Below, in pieces: positions 10,221 to 21,824 of a DNA stretch of 64,000 nucleotides. The DNA is taken from NCBI GenBank assembly GCA_029961685.1, contig JARWKL010000010.1, positions 5,381,769 to 5,445,768 of the forward strand. Reading direction: 5' to 3'. Each line of letters opens with the position of its first letter. Within the stretch, counting starts at the first letter, position 1. The notes below the pieces were generated by a model. That model did no database searches and was not told where the DNA came from. It worked only from the letters and a program-made list of their open reading frames with translations. The stretch is from Aristolochia californica. Taxonomy: Eukaryota; Streptophyta; Magnoliopsida; Piperales; Aristolochiaceae. The translations under genes were made by a program, and so were the position numbers.

Positions 10221-11395
10221 GTTGAAAATTTGATAAATTCTCACCTCCTAAGTGTTTTTTAAAGACATCACAAACCTGATTAGCAGACTTACAAAGATAG
10301 GAATTGGGTCAGATTTCATGGAGAACTCGACCCAACTTGATTCAAAAAAACAGCGAAGGGCTTCTCCTTTCCCCGTATGGGTGAGGATAGGGAGGGGAAG
10401 GATTTTTCCGAACCTGACCCCGGGAAAAATACCCCTAACTAAAATGAGATGTTAGTTTAGAGTTAAAATAATAGAATTTTTTAACTTCTATTGGAGCATT
10501 TAAGGGAAAAAAATTGAGAAGTTGTTACCTTTATGATGTTAAAGCCCAAGGTGAAAAAACAAAGACAAAAATTGGGCTTCCAAGAGAAAGCCCTACAATT
10601 TTTTTTTCTTTCTTCCCCATTTTTATCTTGCCACCAATGTGTTAGAATCCCAATTATTGGCTCAAATGGGAGGGCTTATTTTGGAACCTAGGTGACCTAA
10701 TGGATTAGTTGGATGCAAGATACACGGTGATTTTTAGGTAGATATATGGTTGAAAATAAACAAGGGGCATTGAGTTACATTTGTATTATTTTTATTTTTA
10801 TTATTACGATGTTTGCATAGTACGTTGGGTAATGAATTTAAACAAATATAATTGCGTATATACGTTAGTTTAAGAGTGAGAATTTAAACACTTTTAATAT
10901 AATAATTGCATTAAGTTTTTGGATATTATAAAAGTAAGTATTTGTGTAAATATTTTACTTTTTATAAATTATGTTAATAAATTAATATTATTTTGATATT
11001 ACTAATATATATTAAGTTAATAAATATTTTATAATATCCTTTTTATATAATTATTTCATGTTTAGATATTACAAAATTACAATTTGATTACAATTTTAAT
11101 AGTATAAAAGTAAGCATTTGTTTAATCATTATATTTAATATATTTTATTTATTAACTAATATGAATTTAATTTTCTGAAAGTCAGATATATCAAAATATT
11201 TTATTAATAAATAATCTCTCTACACTTTACACCGCACTTTCCATTGTGCACACTAATACAAACAAGTACTTTACACTGCACTTTATATTGTACACACTAA
11301 CACAAACAAGTGATTCACTATCACTTTCACTTTCCCTCTCACTTTCCCCACCCCGCAAGTGGGTTTTCCAAAATTCTCCCAACATTTATTAGAGA
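10221..11395. other. AT-rich intronic stretch, possible decayed MITE
   Basis: No coding signal. From about 10480 to 11220 the DNA is strongly AT-rich and resembles the AT-rich halves of the Harbinger-like elements elsewhere in the window. Its right side holds a tandem pair of 44-bp units and GTGCAC/CACTTTC motifs like those at 61300-61500. No terminal inverted repeats could be fixed. Confidence 0.35.
11224..11311. repeat. 44-bp tandem duplication
   Basis: The units 11224-11267 and 11268-11311 both begin ACTTTACAC, contain GCACTTT and CACACTAA, and end ACACAAACAAGT or a close variant. Confidence 0.85.
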
Positions 11396-11966
11396 ATGAT
11401 CGGTCCTCCTATAGTGGATACATTCCCTACAGACTCTATCACTATGACCACATCCACAAGTAGAGGAATCTCGCCCACGACCTCGGTTCTCAACCTTATT
11501 ATTAGGCAACTAAGGATTGAGAATAGTTGCACAAGAAGCCATGCAAGTTTCTTAGTTTTGCCAGTCACTACACCTTTTGCGTGTATTACTCAGTTAAATG
11601 TTTGTTCCAGTGTAATTATTTCATCATTGGCTAATAGTTGGGCCCTTATAGCATCATATTTTGATCCCAAATCATAAAGAAAGCAAGCTACCTAAATTTT
11701 ATTTTTCTCCTTAAGAATGTCTTCAGCATCCGTAGAGAAGGGATAAAAGGTGTTTATTTCCTACACAAAACTCCTCATCTCAATGAGATAGTCAATCAAT
11801 AACCGATCATCCCTCTTCATATTGAAATACCAAGCATAAAGTTTATATATACGACATAAATTACTCTCCTAGGATATAATTGAAAACAAGGCATTCCACA
11901 TCTCTTTGGATGTTGATAACTCAAAATCTAATCATTGAACCCCGGCTCCATGCTATTAACCAACCA
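11396..11966 (-). mobile_element. Copia gag remnant
   Basis: Minus-strand translation gives gag (UBN2-type) pieces: a WDALFSII-like block, YKLYAWYFNMKRDDRLLIDY, LIEMRSFV, then ILKEKNKIQVACFLYDLGSK and IRAQLLANDEIITLEQTF. These match the usual order of a Copia capsid region (L..LY.L.M.....I.EH......L.....E.K.....LP). It is split by stops and has no flanking LTR that I could match. It lies in KNL2 intron 5. Confidence 0.55.
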
Positions 11967-13045
11967 AGTCGTGACTTTTATTTTTATGTAAATTGTGAAT
12001 TATAAAGAGAGCAAAATTCACAACCTAGAGGGAGGGGGGCCTCCCACCACATCAAGAATTTGGAGGGATGTACCCCGTTTAGCTTGAGCATCCGCAAGAT
12101 GATTAGAGGATCTAGGAACACGATTCCATATACAGTTTAGGGAGGAAGAGATGTTACAAATATCCAAAAAGATGTTTCAATGGCGCCAAGGAGGAGGATT
12201 GGACTTTGCGCACCAATCAATGATGACTTTAGAATCTCCCCCAATGATGAAGGGACCAAAGAAACGATCATAGAAGGACATCAACCCATGAAGCAACCCA
12301 GCATGTTCCATCGAGGTGGAGTCCGAGATGCCCAAGAGGCCAGCAAAGGAGAGAAGGAGGTTGTTGCAGTCATCATGGATGACACCACCAAATCCCACAA
12401 GCCCAAGACACCCGAAGGCGCTACCATCAAAGTTTAGTTTAAGGTAACCGATAGGCGGAGGGTTCCAGATAACCATAGAAGGAGGGCGATAGGCCCCAGC
12501 CACAGTAGCAACAAGACGCCAATTTCCCCGAAGGTGGGAACTTATGAGATGGAGGAAATCTTTCTTCATGAGGAGCCAAGTTGAGACATAAGCCACTATA
12601 GATTCAGCGAGTTTAGAGTCAGAGGAGCCCTTGAACTGAAATGAAACGCGCAACTAGCTATGACACGCACAATTGGAAATGAGGAGTTTACCAAGCTTGG
12701 AAAGCCGAGAGCCAACAAGTTACTGGATCATCGAAGGGAGATGACGAGTGAGGCAATACTACATCTCGATTCTATTCAAGAGGTTGGCCCAGACCGACTA
12801 TGCTAAGCTGCAATGTAGGAGTACATGGGTGGCGCTTTCTGATGAGTTGTGGCAAACAGAGCACGATGGGTCGACAACAGGAGTTCCGCGACGAAGCAAG
12901 ACATCGTAAGTGAGTATCTTATTCCAACAGACGCACCAGACAAAGAACCAGGCGCAAGGGGGAGCTTGAAGAGACCAAGCCACAGCTATTGGGTGGTGGC
13001 GCAGATTTACCTTGACATTATGGATCTTGTACCCTCTATCCCTTG
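11967..13045 (-). mobile_element. Plant LINE fragment, zf-RVT and RNase H
   Basis: On the minus strand, 13058-12798 encodes the zf-RVT zinc-binding region (WNKILTYDVLLRRG, then C-x2-C with H: CSVCHNSSESATHVLLHC). The stretch 12653-12177 and beyond encodes RNase H (GYLKLNFDGSAFG, GFGGVIHDDCNN, IGGDSKVIIDWCAKS, then the tail with HLADAQAKRGTSLQ). The usual EGDS is GGDS here, a loss of one acidic residue. No poly(A) end is obvious near 11967. It meets a plus-strand LINE end at about 13045. Confidence 0.75.
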
Positions 13046-13202
13046 TACTCGGTCCCATGTTCTCAAATCAGCCAAACCGGCTGCAAATTCTTGTGCTAAA
13101 TTGGGTCCCTCCCTTCAATCCCTAGTTGTAAGGGGAGGCATCCCTTGATGTATTTTCTTTTTTCTTGAAATAAAATCATCGCTATTTCAAAAAAAAAAAA
13201 AA
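13046..13202 (+). mobile_element. LINE 3' end with poly(A)
   Basis: The last residues of a LINE RNase H (KPAANSCAKLGPSLQSLVVR) are followed by a stop, an AATAAA-like signal and a 13-A tail (13190-13202). It is head to head with the minus-strand LINE fragment to its left. Confidence 0.7.
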
Positions 13203-14090
13203 GCTCTAAGTGAAGAAGGTATGGCTCTTACCCAAAGGAAGTATATTCTTGCTTTGTTAATGAAAATTAGTTTGTTAGGGGGCAAAACCAGCAGTCCCCT
13301 ATAGATGTGAGCCTAGACTTACATGATACAAGTAGACCCAAAAAAGTGAAAAATAAGACTGTATAAAAGGTATTAGGAAGTTGCTATATACTAATATTAC
13401 TCGCCCAGACGTCTCCTATATTGTGAATGTAGTAAGTCAATTTATGGAAGACCCAAGGTGTGTTCATCTTAGTGTGCTATGAGAATTGTAAGATGCTTTA
13501 AAGGAGCTCCAGGTAAAAAAACTAAAGTATGTGACTTATCCTCCTTAGATATTATGGGATATTCAAATGTTGATTATGCAGGTTTAAAATTTGACAAAAG
13601 ATCCACTAATGGTCACTGCACATTTGTTGGAGGTAATCTGGTCACTTGGAAAAGTAAAGAGTAGATCGTAGTAGTTCAATCAAGTGCTAAAGTATAATAA
13701 AAAGCAATAGCCCATCTAGCATGCAAATTGATGTGGGTTAAAGGTCTTATGGGAGAATTTGATTTTCCAATTAAGGAACTAATAGAGATGTTATGATAAT
13801 AGAGCAGCCATTTTCATCGCAAGTAATCCTATATTTCATGAATGCACCAAAATTAGAGAAGCTATAATGAATGCAGTCACATCTGCCCCCTTATGTTCTG
13901 AGCAAGTGGTTGATATTTTTACCAAGGCAATTCCCAAAAAGAAGTTTTTGATATTATGTAACAAGCTAAGGTTCTTTGACATGTATTCCTCAACTTGAGG
14001 GGGAGTAATGAGAGGCATGAGGCTAAGGGTACACTTGTAACTAGCCCATAGTTATTCACTTTGAGATTTGGGAGTAGATTAGGAAGTTAA
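13203..14090 (+). mobile_element. Copia remnant, RT end to RNase H and polypurine tract
   Basis: Plus-strand translation across frameshifts gives the end of RT (QRKYILALLMKISLLGGK; TNITRPDVSYIVNVVSQFME) and RNase H (GYSNVDYAGLKFDKRSTNGH, FVGGNLVTWKSKE, CNHIRSN-type tail, FHECTKIREAIMNAVT, VVDIFTKAIPKKK). The stretch AACTTGAGGGGGAG (13992-14005) is the polypurine tract. An LTR presumably follows but its end is not defined. It lies in KNL2 intron 5. Confidence 0.7.
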
Positions 14091-14249
14091 CTTAAATTAC
14101 TTTAAGTGTAGTAGTTTATAAAGGGGTAATACTATCATTTAGCCTTAACTAATGTATACATTTATCCTCATATCCTCTTTTCTTCCAATTGAAGTTGACG
14201 GGTGTTGCAGGTTTTCGCCCCAATTTCCTCTATCGCCTTCTTCAAATTT

Positions 14250-14551
14250 TGATTTTTACCACTTTTTTTTTTAATGATGCTGATTTTTATTAAGACAGAA
14301 GCTCAAAAGAGCAAATTACAAAGGAGGGAAATTTTCCCAAACAATGAGAGATTGTTGGGAAGTCCCGAATTTTGCCAATTTATCGGCCAAAGAGTTGGCT
14401 GATCTAGGAATGAGATTCCAATTACAATGGATAGATGATACAATGTTAGCAATGCAATCTGTGATAAGCCAGTGGCACCAAGGGGGGAGCTATCTTTGGA
14501 ACACCAACTGATAACAATCTTCGAGTCTCCTTCAATGATTTTTACCACTTT
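14250..14551 (-). mobile_element. 5'-truncated LINE insertion with 16-bp duplication
   Basis: The repeat TGATTTTTACCACTTT occurs at 14250-14265 and 14536-14551. The 270 bp between them start with a T-run (the reverse of a poly(A) tail) and encode, on the minus strand, the end of a LINE RNase H (EGDSKIVISWCSKDSS, IALLTLYHLSIV). It is a dead-on-arrival insertion into unrelated DNA next to a Copia RT fragment. Confidence 0.9.
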
Positions 14552-14900
14552 ACAAGCTAGATGTTTTACAAGCTAGATGTTAAAAATGCACTTCAATATG
14601 GTGACCTATAAGGAACAACCTCAAGATTGCAAGTTGAGAAAGTCAACATATAGTCTTAAACAATCTCCTCTTACATGGTTTGAAATTTTCAGCTCTATGA
14701 TTCAATCTTATGGGTTTACTAGGTGCATCTTTTATCTTTTTTCTGTTTATTTTTTATTTTTTATGAAGAGAGATGGTACTCATATTATCATCATGATTGT
14801 TTATGTGAAGGATATTATCCATTGTCGTTCATCATTTGTTAAAATTTGTTGCAAGTTGGGTCTTTACAATATTCAATCCCTAGCTTGAGGGTCGATGGGG
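14552..14900 (+). mobile_element. Copia reverse transcriptase fragment
   Basis: Translation reads KLDVKNALQYGDLKEQPQDC (frames joined), then KLRKSTYSLKQSPLTWFE, FSSMIQSYGFTR and, further on, IIIMIVYVKDIIH. These are the Copia RT blocks, with the catalytic YVDD changed to YVKD. A 17-bp tandem duplication (TTTTACAAGCTAGATGT) sits at its left edge. Confidence 0.7.
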
Positions 14901-15146
14901 AGTGTTACACATACACTATAAACCCAAAAAGGGCTTTTTTGTCCTTTGGTTTTTCTAGGTATCAATTTAATATGCAGATGGGTAACTTTGTTGTTTACAT
15001 GCAATTTTTTTTAAGAAAGTTTACAAGTAATCTTTTATTCCCTCCACTTTATAGTTCATTAAAAGAAGAAAAGAACAACAACATATAATTCAAACATCAG
15101 GAAGGTTATAAAAGAAGTTGTTCGTAGATACAATAAAAAAGTAGAC

Positions 15147-15234
15147 CTGATCTTGATCTTCTCCAATTAAGCGACTCTGTTGGGCTGAAAGATGAATGCA
15201 CTTCTCTGCCTGAGGTCGTTGGAGTTCTAAAAAC
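15147..15234 (-). CDS. KNL2: KNL2 exon 5
   Basis: The acceptor TTTACTTTAG precedes a phase-0 exon encoding VFRTPTTSGREVHSSFSPTE and then SLNWRRSRS plus the first base of a glycine codon. The RRSRSG end is the conserved basic-serine entry to the CENPC-k motif completed in exon 6. The donor is GTCTAC, weaker than the +5G consensus. The exon is followed and preceded by introns of 7.9 and 10 kb. Phase matches exon 4 (ends phase 0) and exon 6 (starts with two bases). Confidence 0.8.
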
Positions 15235-15473
15235 CTAAAGTAAACATAATCTGTTATTACAAAAAAATAGACAAAAAGAAGTAGAAGTATCAAGTTCGAC
15301 CTCCTTTGAGAATACACATTTCTTTTATTTTATTAGTTTTTTGCCTCTCAAGTACCAGTACCTGTTAGTCTCGGGTATAATGGTATGGCAAGCTTCTTCA
15401 AGTACACTCATAGTGAAGGAAACCAAGAAACATCTCTCTTGATTCTAGCCCTTGTATTGAATCATTACCTTAA

Positions 15474-15581
15474 TTGGAGGCTTCAGCTCTTGTTGTCAGG
15501 AGTTAGCTCCTTTTGTTCTCTTTATAAATTCACATTTCATAAAAAAAATAAAAAAAAAATAAAAAATTGAAGGCTTCAGCT
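15474..15581 (+). mobile_element. Very short LINE 3'-end insertion
   Basis: The repeats TTGGAGGCTTCAGCT (15474-15488) and TTGAAGGCTTCAGCT (15567-15581), one mismatch, flank 78 bp that match the last bases of the LINE ending at 10206 (CTTGTTGTCAGGAGTTAGCT, CACATTTCATAAA) and end in an A-rich tail. Confidence 0.88.
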
Positions 15582-15816
15582 ACTAGTTAAGTCATTGACC
15601 GTTTTCTAAGCCCATTGCTCTTCATAAGAGTGTTTGCTCATGCACTCAGAATACTTCTGCTAACTTTGGTTCCTTTGACTCTATCAAATTACAATGTAAT
15701 AGAGACAAAAGTTGAAATTAGGTGGATAGTATAAGCCTTTAATTCAGAAGTTTTCAGTAAGGATATTGTCAAGAGTCATGAATAAAAAGGAAGAATTGTA
15801 ATGTTTAAGTCTGGTA

Positions 15817-16150
15817 TGTGGGAATAGTCCCATATTGATAAGTCGTATGTTATTGGTTTATAAGTGTGAGCAATAGGTCTCCTAATTGGTTAGTTATATT
15901 GGTATAGAACCAGGTTCAATTGGATGTTTGTTTAGGCCTCGGCCCAGTTTGTGCTCTGTTGAGTTTGCGCTCTTTATGTGTTGTCAAATGTCTCTAGCCT
16001 GTTAAGTGTAAGCCTGAACGTGAGAGAAAAAGCTGAGTGAGAGTAGTCCCACATTCACAAGTTTTATGACATGGTACTGGTTCATAAGGTTGAGCGATAG
16101 ACTTCCTAAGTGGCTAATTATTTTGGGATAGAACCAGGTCCAATTGAACA
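15817..16150 (+). mobile_element. TRIM-like pair of direct repeats
   Basis: Repeats 15817-15924 and about 16038-16150 align over their whole length. They share AGTCCCAYATT, TAGAACCAGGTYCAATTG and a CCTAAxTGG block, with roughly 110 bp between them. The AGTCCCAYATT motif also occurs in the TRIM at 6490. A clean primer-binding site between the repeats is not visible, so a simple ancient duplication is possible. Confidence 0.45.
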
Positions 16151-19013
16151 GAAGTTGAATTATATGTGAATAGTATTTTGGTCCTTTTACCTTACCCATC
16201 TTATCTCTCTAAAGTAGGAAAGTATTCTGCTTCATATGGTAATTATATGGTTCAATTTTCAGTTTATGACATGTAAATAGGGAGATAAAAGGAGTTGAGT
16301 GTAGAAGGGTATCTATATCAATGTATCTTTTTTTTCAATTAAGTGATATACAATAGAGGAGAGGTCGATCTCCAACCTCTTCACTATTGCAGCACCCACA
16401 CACTCGTCTCTCTCTCTCCCTATTTTGCCTTCTTCTTTCTCTGATCTCTTTTTCCTTTTTTTAGTTTACTACTTTTAACTTGGTATCAAATCTTTCAAAT
16501 CCCCCCTACAACAGCCACCTGCTCCCCCTGTCGTGCAACAAGAACTGCTACCTCCCCTGACACCCTGACAAAGAAGGCCACGCTTTGCCAACCACCCCCC
16601 CCCCCCCCCCCCCCCAGCAATGCGTTGAACACCAATACCCTTCTGATTCTGAATCAAGCTCTAAAAATTGCAACCGACCTCGACAACACCAGAAAATCTA
16701 TCCCCTCCCCTCATTGCCACCTACCAGCGAAGAAACCATGGTCAACCCAGGCAACTCTTACAGGGTGAGCCCAATACTCGGAATCCTTACCCTCAAGACC
16801 AGTCACTGGACATTATATTTTCCTCGAGATCGGCGAGTGTGCCCAAACCTATATTGAGGTTCTCTAGTCAGAGAAACACAAGTTCGATGAGGAAACATGG
16901 GCCCAGATGATGAAGTTGGACAAAATTATGAGCGTCGTCTATTCTAGCACTCTACCTGGTGATCAACCACCTTGGAAGTTCAAAAGAAACGTGGAAAATG
17001 ATAATTGTCTCCTGGAATGTGCGTGGAATTGGCTCTGCCTGATGTCAGGCAAGCATTTGAAACCTTTTTTCTTCTTCCAAAGCAAATCTTGTCATCTTTC
17101 AAGAGTCAAATGCCTCTTTACTATCCCCTACTACTGTTCGAGACATCTGGTCGTCCTGGGACTTTGACTGGCTAAAGCTCGACGCTATTGGCACTTCTGG
17201 CAGCATCCTTCTTATTTGAGACTCACGGATCATTGAAGTTTCTAATAGGACCCTGGGGACCTTCTCTATTGGTATTGAGATTCGTGATAGAAATATTGGA
17301 AGCACCTGGCACCTCGTTGGTGTATATGGTCCGACTAGATACCAAGATCGTCAGCTATTTTGGGATGATCTCCTTACTATATGCATTGGCAGCTCCCCCT
17401 CCTTGTGGGCGAAAGCCCCCCCCCCAGCTAGCCGAAGTACAACCTCAAAGCGGCAGTTTGCAGACTTTATCGAAGCTTGTGATTTGGATGAAGTAGCTCT
17501 CTTTTGGAAGTCTTTCACTTAGTCTAATGGTCCTCAACCACCAATTCTATCCAAATTGGACAGCTTTTTAGCCAATGAGGACTGGTTGCGGCTTTATGAT
17601 AATGTGACCGGTAGAGTTCTTGGGCACACCGTTTTTTATCATTGGCCCATCTTGCTTGACATTCATTTCAAAAGTTGGGGTCCCTCACCATTTCGGTTTG
17701 TCAATTCTTGGTTCAACAACAACAGCTTTATCTCGGTTGTTTTGAATGGCTGGGCTGGTCTCAATGTTCATGGGCCACAAGGTTGGTACCTCCCTCAAAA
17801 ACTTAAGTTACTCAAACAGCACCTCAAATCTTGGTCCTTGAAGCGCCAGTCTCAACAGTTGGATGAAAAGAGCTCTCTCCTCAACCAGCTTGCCATCCTC
17901 GAGGCTACTGAAGAAATCAGGTGTCTCTCTTCCAATGAACTAGCTCAACGTTTTTTTTCCATTCAAAACCAACTTCAAACTTTCGCACATAATGAGCTCA
18001 TATGTTGGAAACAACTAGCCCGCTTTAAGTGGCTCTCTGAGGGCGACGCCGACACAAAATTTTTCCATGTTGTGGCCTTTGCTAGGCATCGTGCCAATCG
18101 AATTACCTCATTGTGTGTTAACAGCGGGGCAACCTCCGATCAGCACTCCATTACTAACTCGTTGGTGAGCTTTTTTGCAAATTTCTATATAGAAACTTGG
18201 CCCTGAAGACCTTTCATCCAGAATGTTCAACTTGCGCGACTGCCAACCTGATTGAGCTCCCCTTCTCTACGAGTGAAATTGAAAAAGCTACCCTGGGCCT
18301 CCCTTGTGACCAGGCTCCCGGTCCTGATGGTTATAATGGCAAGTTTTATTGTTGTTGTTGGCCTATCATTCAAGAAGACGTTTACAAGACTTGTATCACC
18401 GAGGAATAACATATTGAATCATTGGGGCTTCTTTCATAGCCCTTGTTCCCAAGAAAACAAATGTCAAACAACCCCCAGATTTTCCACCCAATTAGTCTCA
18501 CCACGAGCACTTACAAGATCCTCGCCAACCAGTTCAAAGTTGTTCGTCCCTTTGTCATCCATCATGGGCAATGCACGTTCATTAAAGGCCGAAATATTCT
18601 TGATTTTGCAATGTCGAGCCATGAGCTTCTACACTACTTCAGGACGATAAAACTCCCCCGCTTTGTGTTTAAATTGAACTTTGAAAAGGCTTTCGATAGG
18701 GTCAACTAGAGGCTTCTTGTTTGCCTCCTCACCAAAATGGATTTTGGCCAAAGATGGCGCTTCTGGATCAACAGCTACATATCATCCGCCTCTTATTCCC
18801 TTCTTATCAACGGTATTGTATGTGGTCTCTTCAAGGGTCTCGTGGAATTCGGCAGGGCAACCCCTATCATCGTTGCTCTTCAACATCATTGTTGAATATC
18901 TCTCTTCTTTGGTTTACTCGGCCAAAGAGAAGGGATGGCTGCTGCCAATTGCTGATCATGCTGATTTTGATGTCCCCAAACTTCAATTCGCAAATGGCAC
19001 GGCCTATTTTGGT

Positions 19014-19525
19014 GTTGGTGTTAGGTTGTAGAGCCTAATTAACGCCCTTCGCTGAGTCGGTACGCTGATCGACCTTCGCGATAAGGTCTTTGTGGGGGTT
19101 GGAAGGGGGGCGGGAAGCCCCCCTCCCGGGGGTGTGCGGGCAGAGCCCTCGCCAAGTCCACGATATATTAACTGTTGTTTCATTAAGGGCAGTTTGGAAA
19201 TTTTACTCTCGTATCGCGGTTGCCCCAATTTCCTTTTTATATTTGGGGTGCCACTATTAGGGTTTAATAATCTGAGGAGCATCTTGATTTGCGGCCCGAG
19301 AGAGGTTAGAGAAAGACACTTGTAAGTGTGTGCGATTTCTCATGTAAACTATTTCATCTTTATAGTAGATTACTGCAACGGTGGAAGATAGGACGTAGTC
19401 TCATCTTGAGGCGAACCTGCATAAATTTTGTTGTCTTTTTTCTGTACTTGTTTTTTTCTTCTTTCGTGATTATTATTATTGCTCTTGTTAGTTTGGAATT
19501 AGGGCATCTAATTCCTAATAGTTGG
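19014..19525 (+). mobile_element. Solo LTR (19019-19520) in the LINE RT
   Basis: The LTR begins TGTTAGGTTGTAGAGCC and ends AATTCCTAATA (expected ...TAACA). It is bounded by the perfect 5-bp duplication GTTGG (19014-19018, 19521-19525). Removing it rejoins the LINE frame after YFGVG. It is 502 bp and related to the 360-bp solo LTR at 54386-54745 on the opposite strand (shared TTGTAGAGCCTAATTAACGC and TTTCATTAAGGG). A GC-rich 70-bp block (about 19090-19150) is absent from the shorter copy. Confidence 0.9.
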
Positions 19526-19723
19526 TACTAGTTAGAAAACTATGGGCCCTTCTCGGATTATTTGAGATTTCTTCAGGAGAGCTGATTAACTGACGAAAAA
19601 CTATCCTCTTCAGATACCAGATTGACTCGGAGACCTTTATGCTTATGGCTGATTTTCTAGGATGTTTGTTGGGCACCACTCCATCAACCTACCTCGATCT
19701 CCCGCTCTTTGACAGTAGACCAA

Positions 19724-19982
19724 GTACTTTACAACGGCTAGCCAATACACCCAAAAGACCGATCTGTTAGGTGCGGAAAGCTACCAACTACAAGAGTGGA
19801 CGGAACCACTCTGACACCCACCCCGCCCATTCTTGACCGCCTCTCACGGGATTTGAATGCGGGACGTGGCGTGCCCAACTCTGATACCATGACAACGGCT
19901 AGCCAATACACCCAAAAGACCGATCTGTTAGGTGCGGAAAGCTACTGCCTACAAGAGTGGACAGAACCACTCTGACAGTACT
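19724..19982 (-). mobile_element. SMART element, 249 bp with 88-bp LTRs
   Basis: The terminal direct repeats 19729-19816 and 19890-19977 are both 88 bp. The perfect target duplication GTACT (19724-19728, 19978-19982) bounds the element. On the minus strand the 5' LTR (19890-19977) runs straight into TGGTATCAGAGTTGGG, a Met-tRNA primer-binding site (19874-19889). A purine tract (GAATGGGCGGGGTGGG) precedes the 3' LTR. The internal region is 73 bp. Excision restores the LINE frame exactly (SRPST|SLWSP). It shares CTAGCCAATAC and CCCAAAAGACCG with the SMART at 8662. Confidence 0.95.
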
Positions 19983-21788
19983 AGCCTCTGGTCCCCTCTA
20001 ATTGAGAAGTTCGATCATCGACTGGCTACTAGGCGTGCCAAGTTCCTCTCCAATGCAAGCAGACTCACTCTCTTGAAATCTTGTCTTGTTGGCCTCCCGA
20101 ATTACTATCTCCTCTTCATGCATTGCCCGGCCTCTGCATGCAAAAGAATTGATACCATAAGAAAGCGCTTCCTCTGGCGAAGATCCGATGACCCATTCCA
20201 TTATCATCTTGTCAACTGGAAGGATGTTTGCCTCCCCCAATTGTTGGGTGGACTTGGTATCCGCTCCACTAAAGAAATGAATCAAGCTCTTCTCCACAAG
20301 TGGATATGGAACTTCAATGCCCATCGTGCTTCATACTGGACACCCATAGTGTCTTTTAAGCTACAATGTCCAAGTCTTTGGTGGACTGAAGGGGGGAGAC
20401 ACCGACGCCCTTCCCCCATATGGTCCCCATGCTACCACTATTCAAAAGCACCACTTCTTTCTTTGTTGGTAATGGTCAGAGGCTCCTTTTCTAGCGGGAT
20501 GTTTGGTGTGGTAATCGCCCCCATATGGACACATTCGGTTCTCTTTTCGTCATCTCTTCGTGGCAAGACGCCATTATTGCGGATGTATGGCGCAATCGAT
20601 ACTAGGATTTCCAGCTCAGACGGAGGCTTCGTGATTATGAGACCAATGACCTCTGTGCTCTTCTATCTACTCTTACTCTGATAGTAATCCGGGGCCACAT
20701 ACAAGATAGGATGATTTGGAAACCAAACAAGAATGGCCTATTCTCAGTGACCTTTGCATATTATCATATCAAAGGTTGGACAACTAACCCCTCTGAGCAT
20801 GACGCCGTTGCTACCTGGAAACTATCCGCCCCAAACAAAATTAAGTTTTTCATATGGACAGCCATCAGAGAGAAGATACTTACTGCTGACAAAGATACTT
20901 ACTGCTGACAATCTTATCAGGCGTGGTTTTTCTAGTCCCAATGTTGTCTGCCCTCTCTATGACACCTGCAATGAATCAGTCTAACATGTCCTCCACTACA
21001 ACTATTCTTAGACAGTCAAGATGGGCATTTTTCAGAAACTTGATCTTCAACTCAGCCTTCCTCAAGATTTAATTGGAACCATTCGTCTGGTTATGAGCAT
21101 CCATCTCCCCAAGCTCGGCAAAATCCTCTTATCTGCTTGTCTTGCACATGTTCCCTGGTGCATTTGGCTGGAGCATAACAACAGGCGTTTTAATCATAAG
21201 TTCAGCAGCGTTGACACCACTATCGAGTCGGCAGTGAACCTTATTTCCAACAGGCTTCTCTCATCATGAATTCTCTGCGCTCAAGGGGATGCCACTTTGA
21301 ATAAATTGGTGTATCTTCGTAGACATGTCTGGTCCATCCAAGCCTCCAGCTACGGTTGAATGGTCCCCCCCTCCTTTAGGCAGTATTAAACTGAACTTTG
21401 ACGGTAGCACTTTGGGATGTCCGAGACCTGTTGGCTTTGGGGGAGTCTTTCGAAACTCCTCGGGTGAGGCAATCTTGTCTTATGCAGGGCCCTTAGGGTT
21501 TGCTTATTCTACCACCGCCGAAGTCTCTGCTCTCGTACATGACTTGAATGTTTCAAGGAACAGCTCTTTGGGCACCTCCTCATTGAAAGTGACTTCAGCG
21601 TTTTTATTGGTTGGGGCTCGGGTTCATCTTCTTCCCCTTGGAACCACTAGCCTACCTTGCATTCCATCTCTGAAATTGTATCTATCATTTCTTGCCCTTG
21701 GAACCATGTAAACAAATCGGCAAACTCTTTTGCCGAAAAACTAGCTAAAGTTGGGACTTCCCTCCAATCCCTCATTGTTTGATATGAT

Positions 21789-21824
<36 letters not shown>

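Noticed and set aside
15813..16150. Cassandra-type TRIM with 5S rRNA promoter
   Set aside because: No 5S A box, intermediate element or C box is visible in the repeats.
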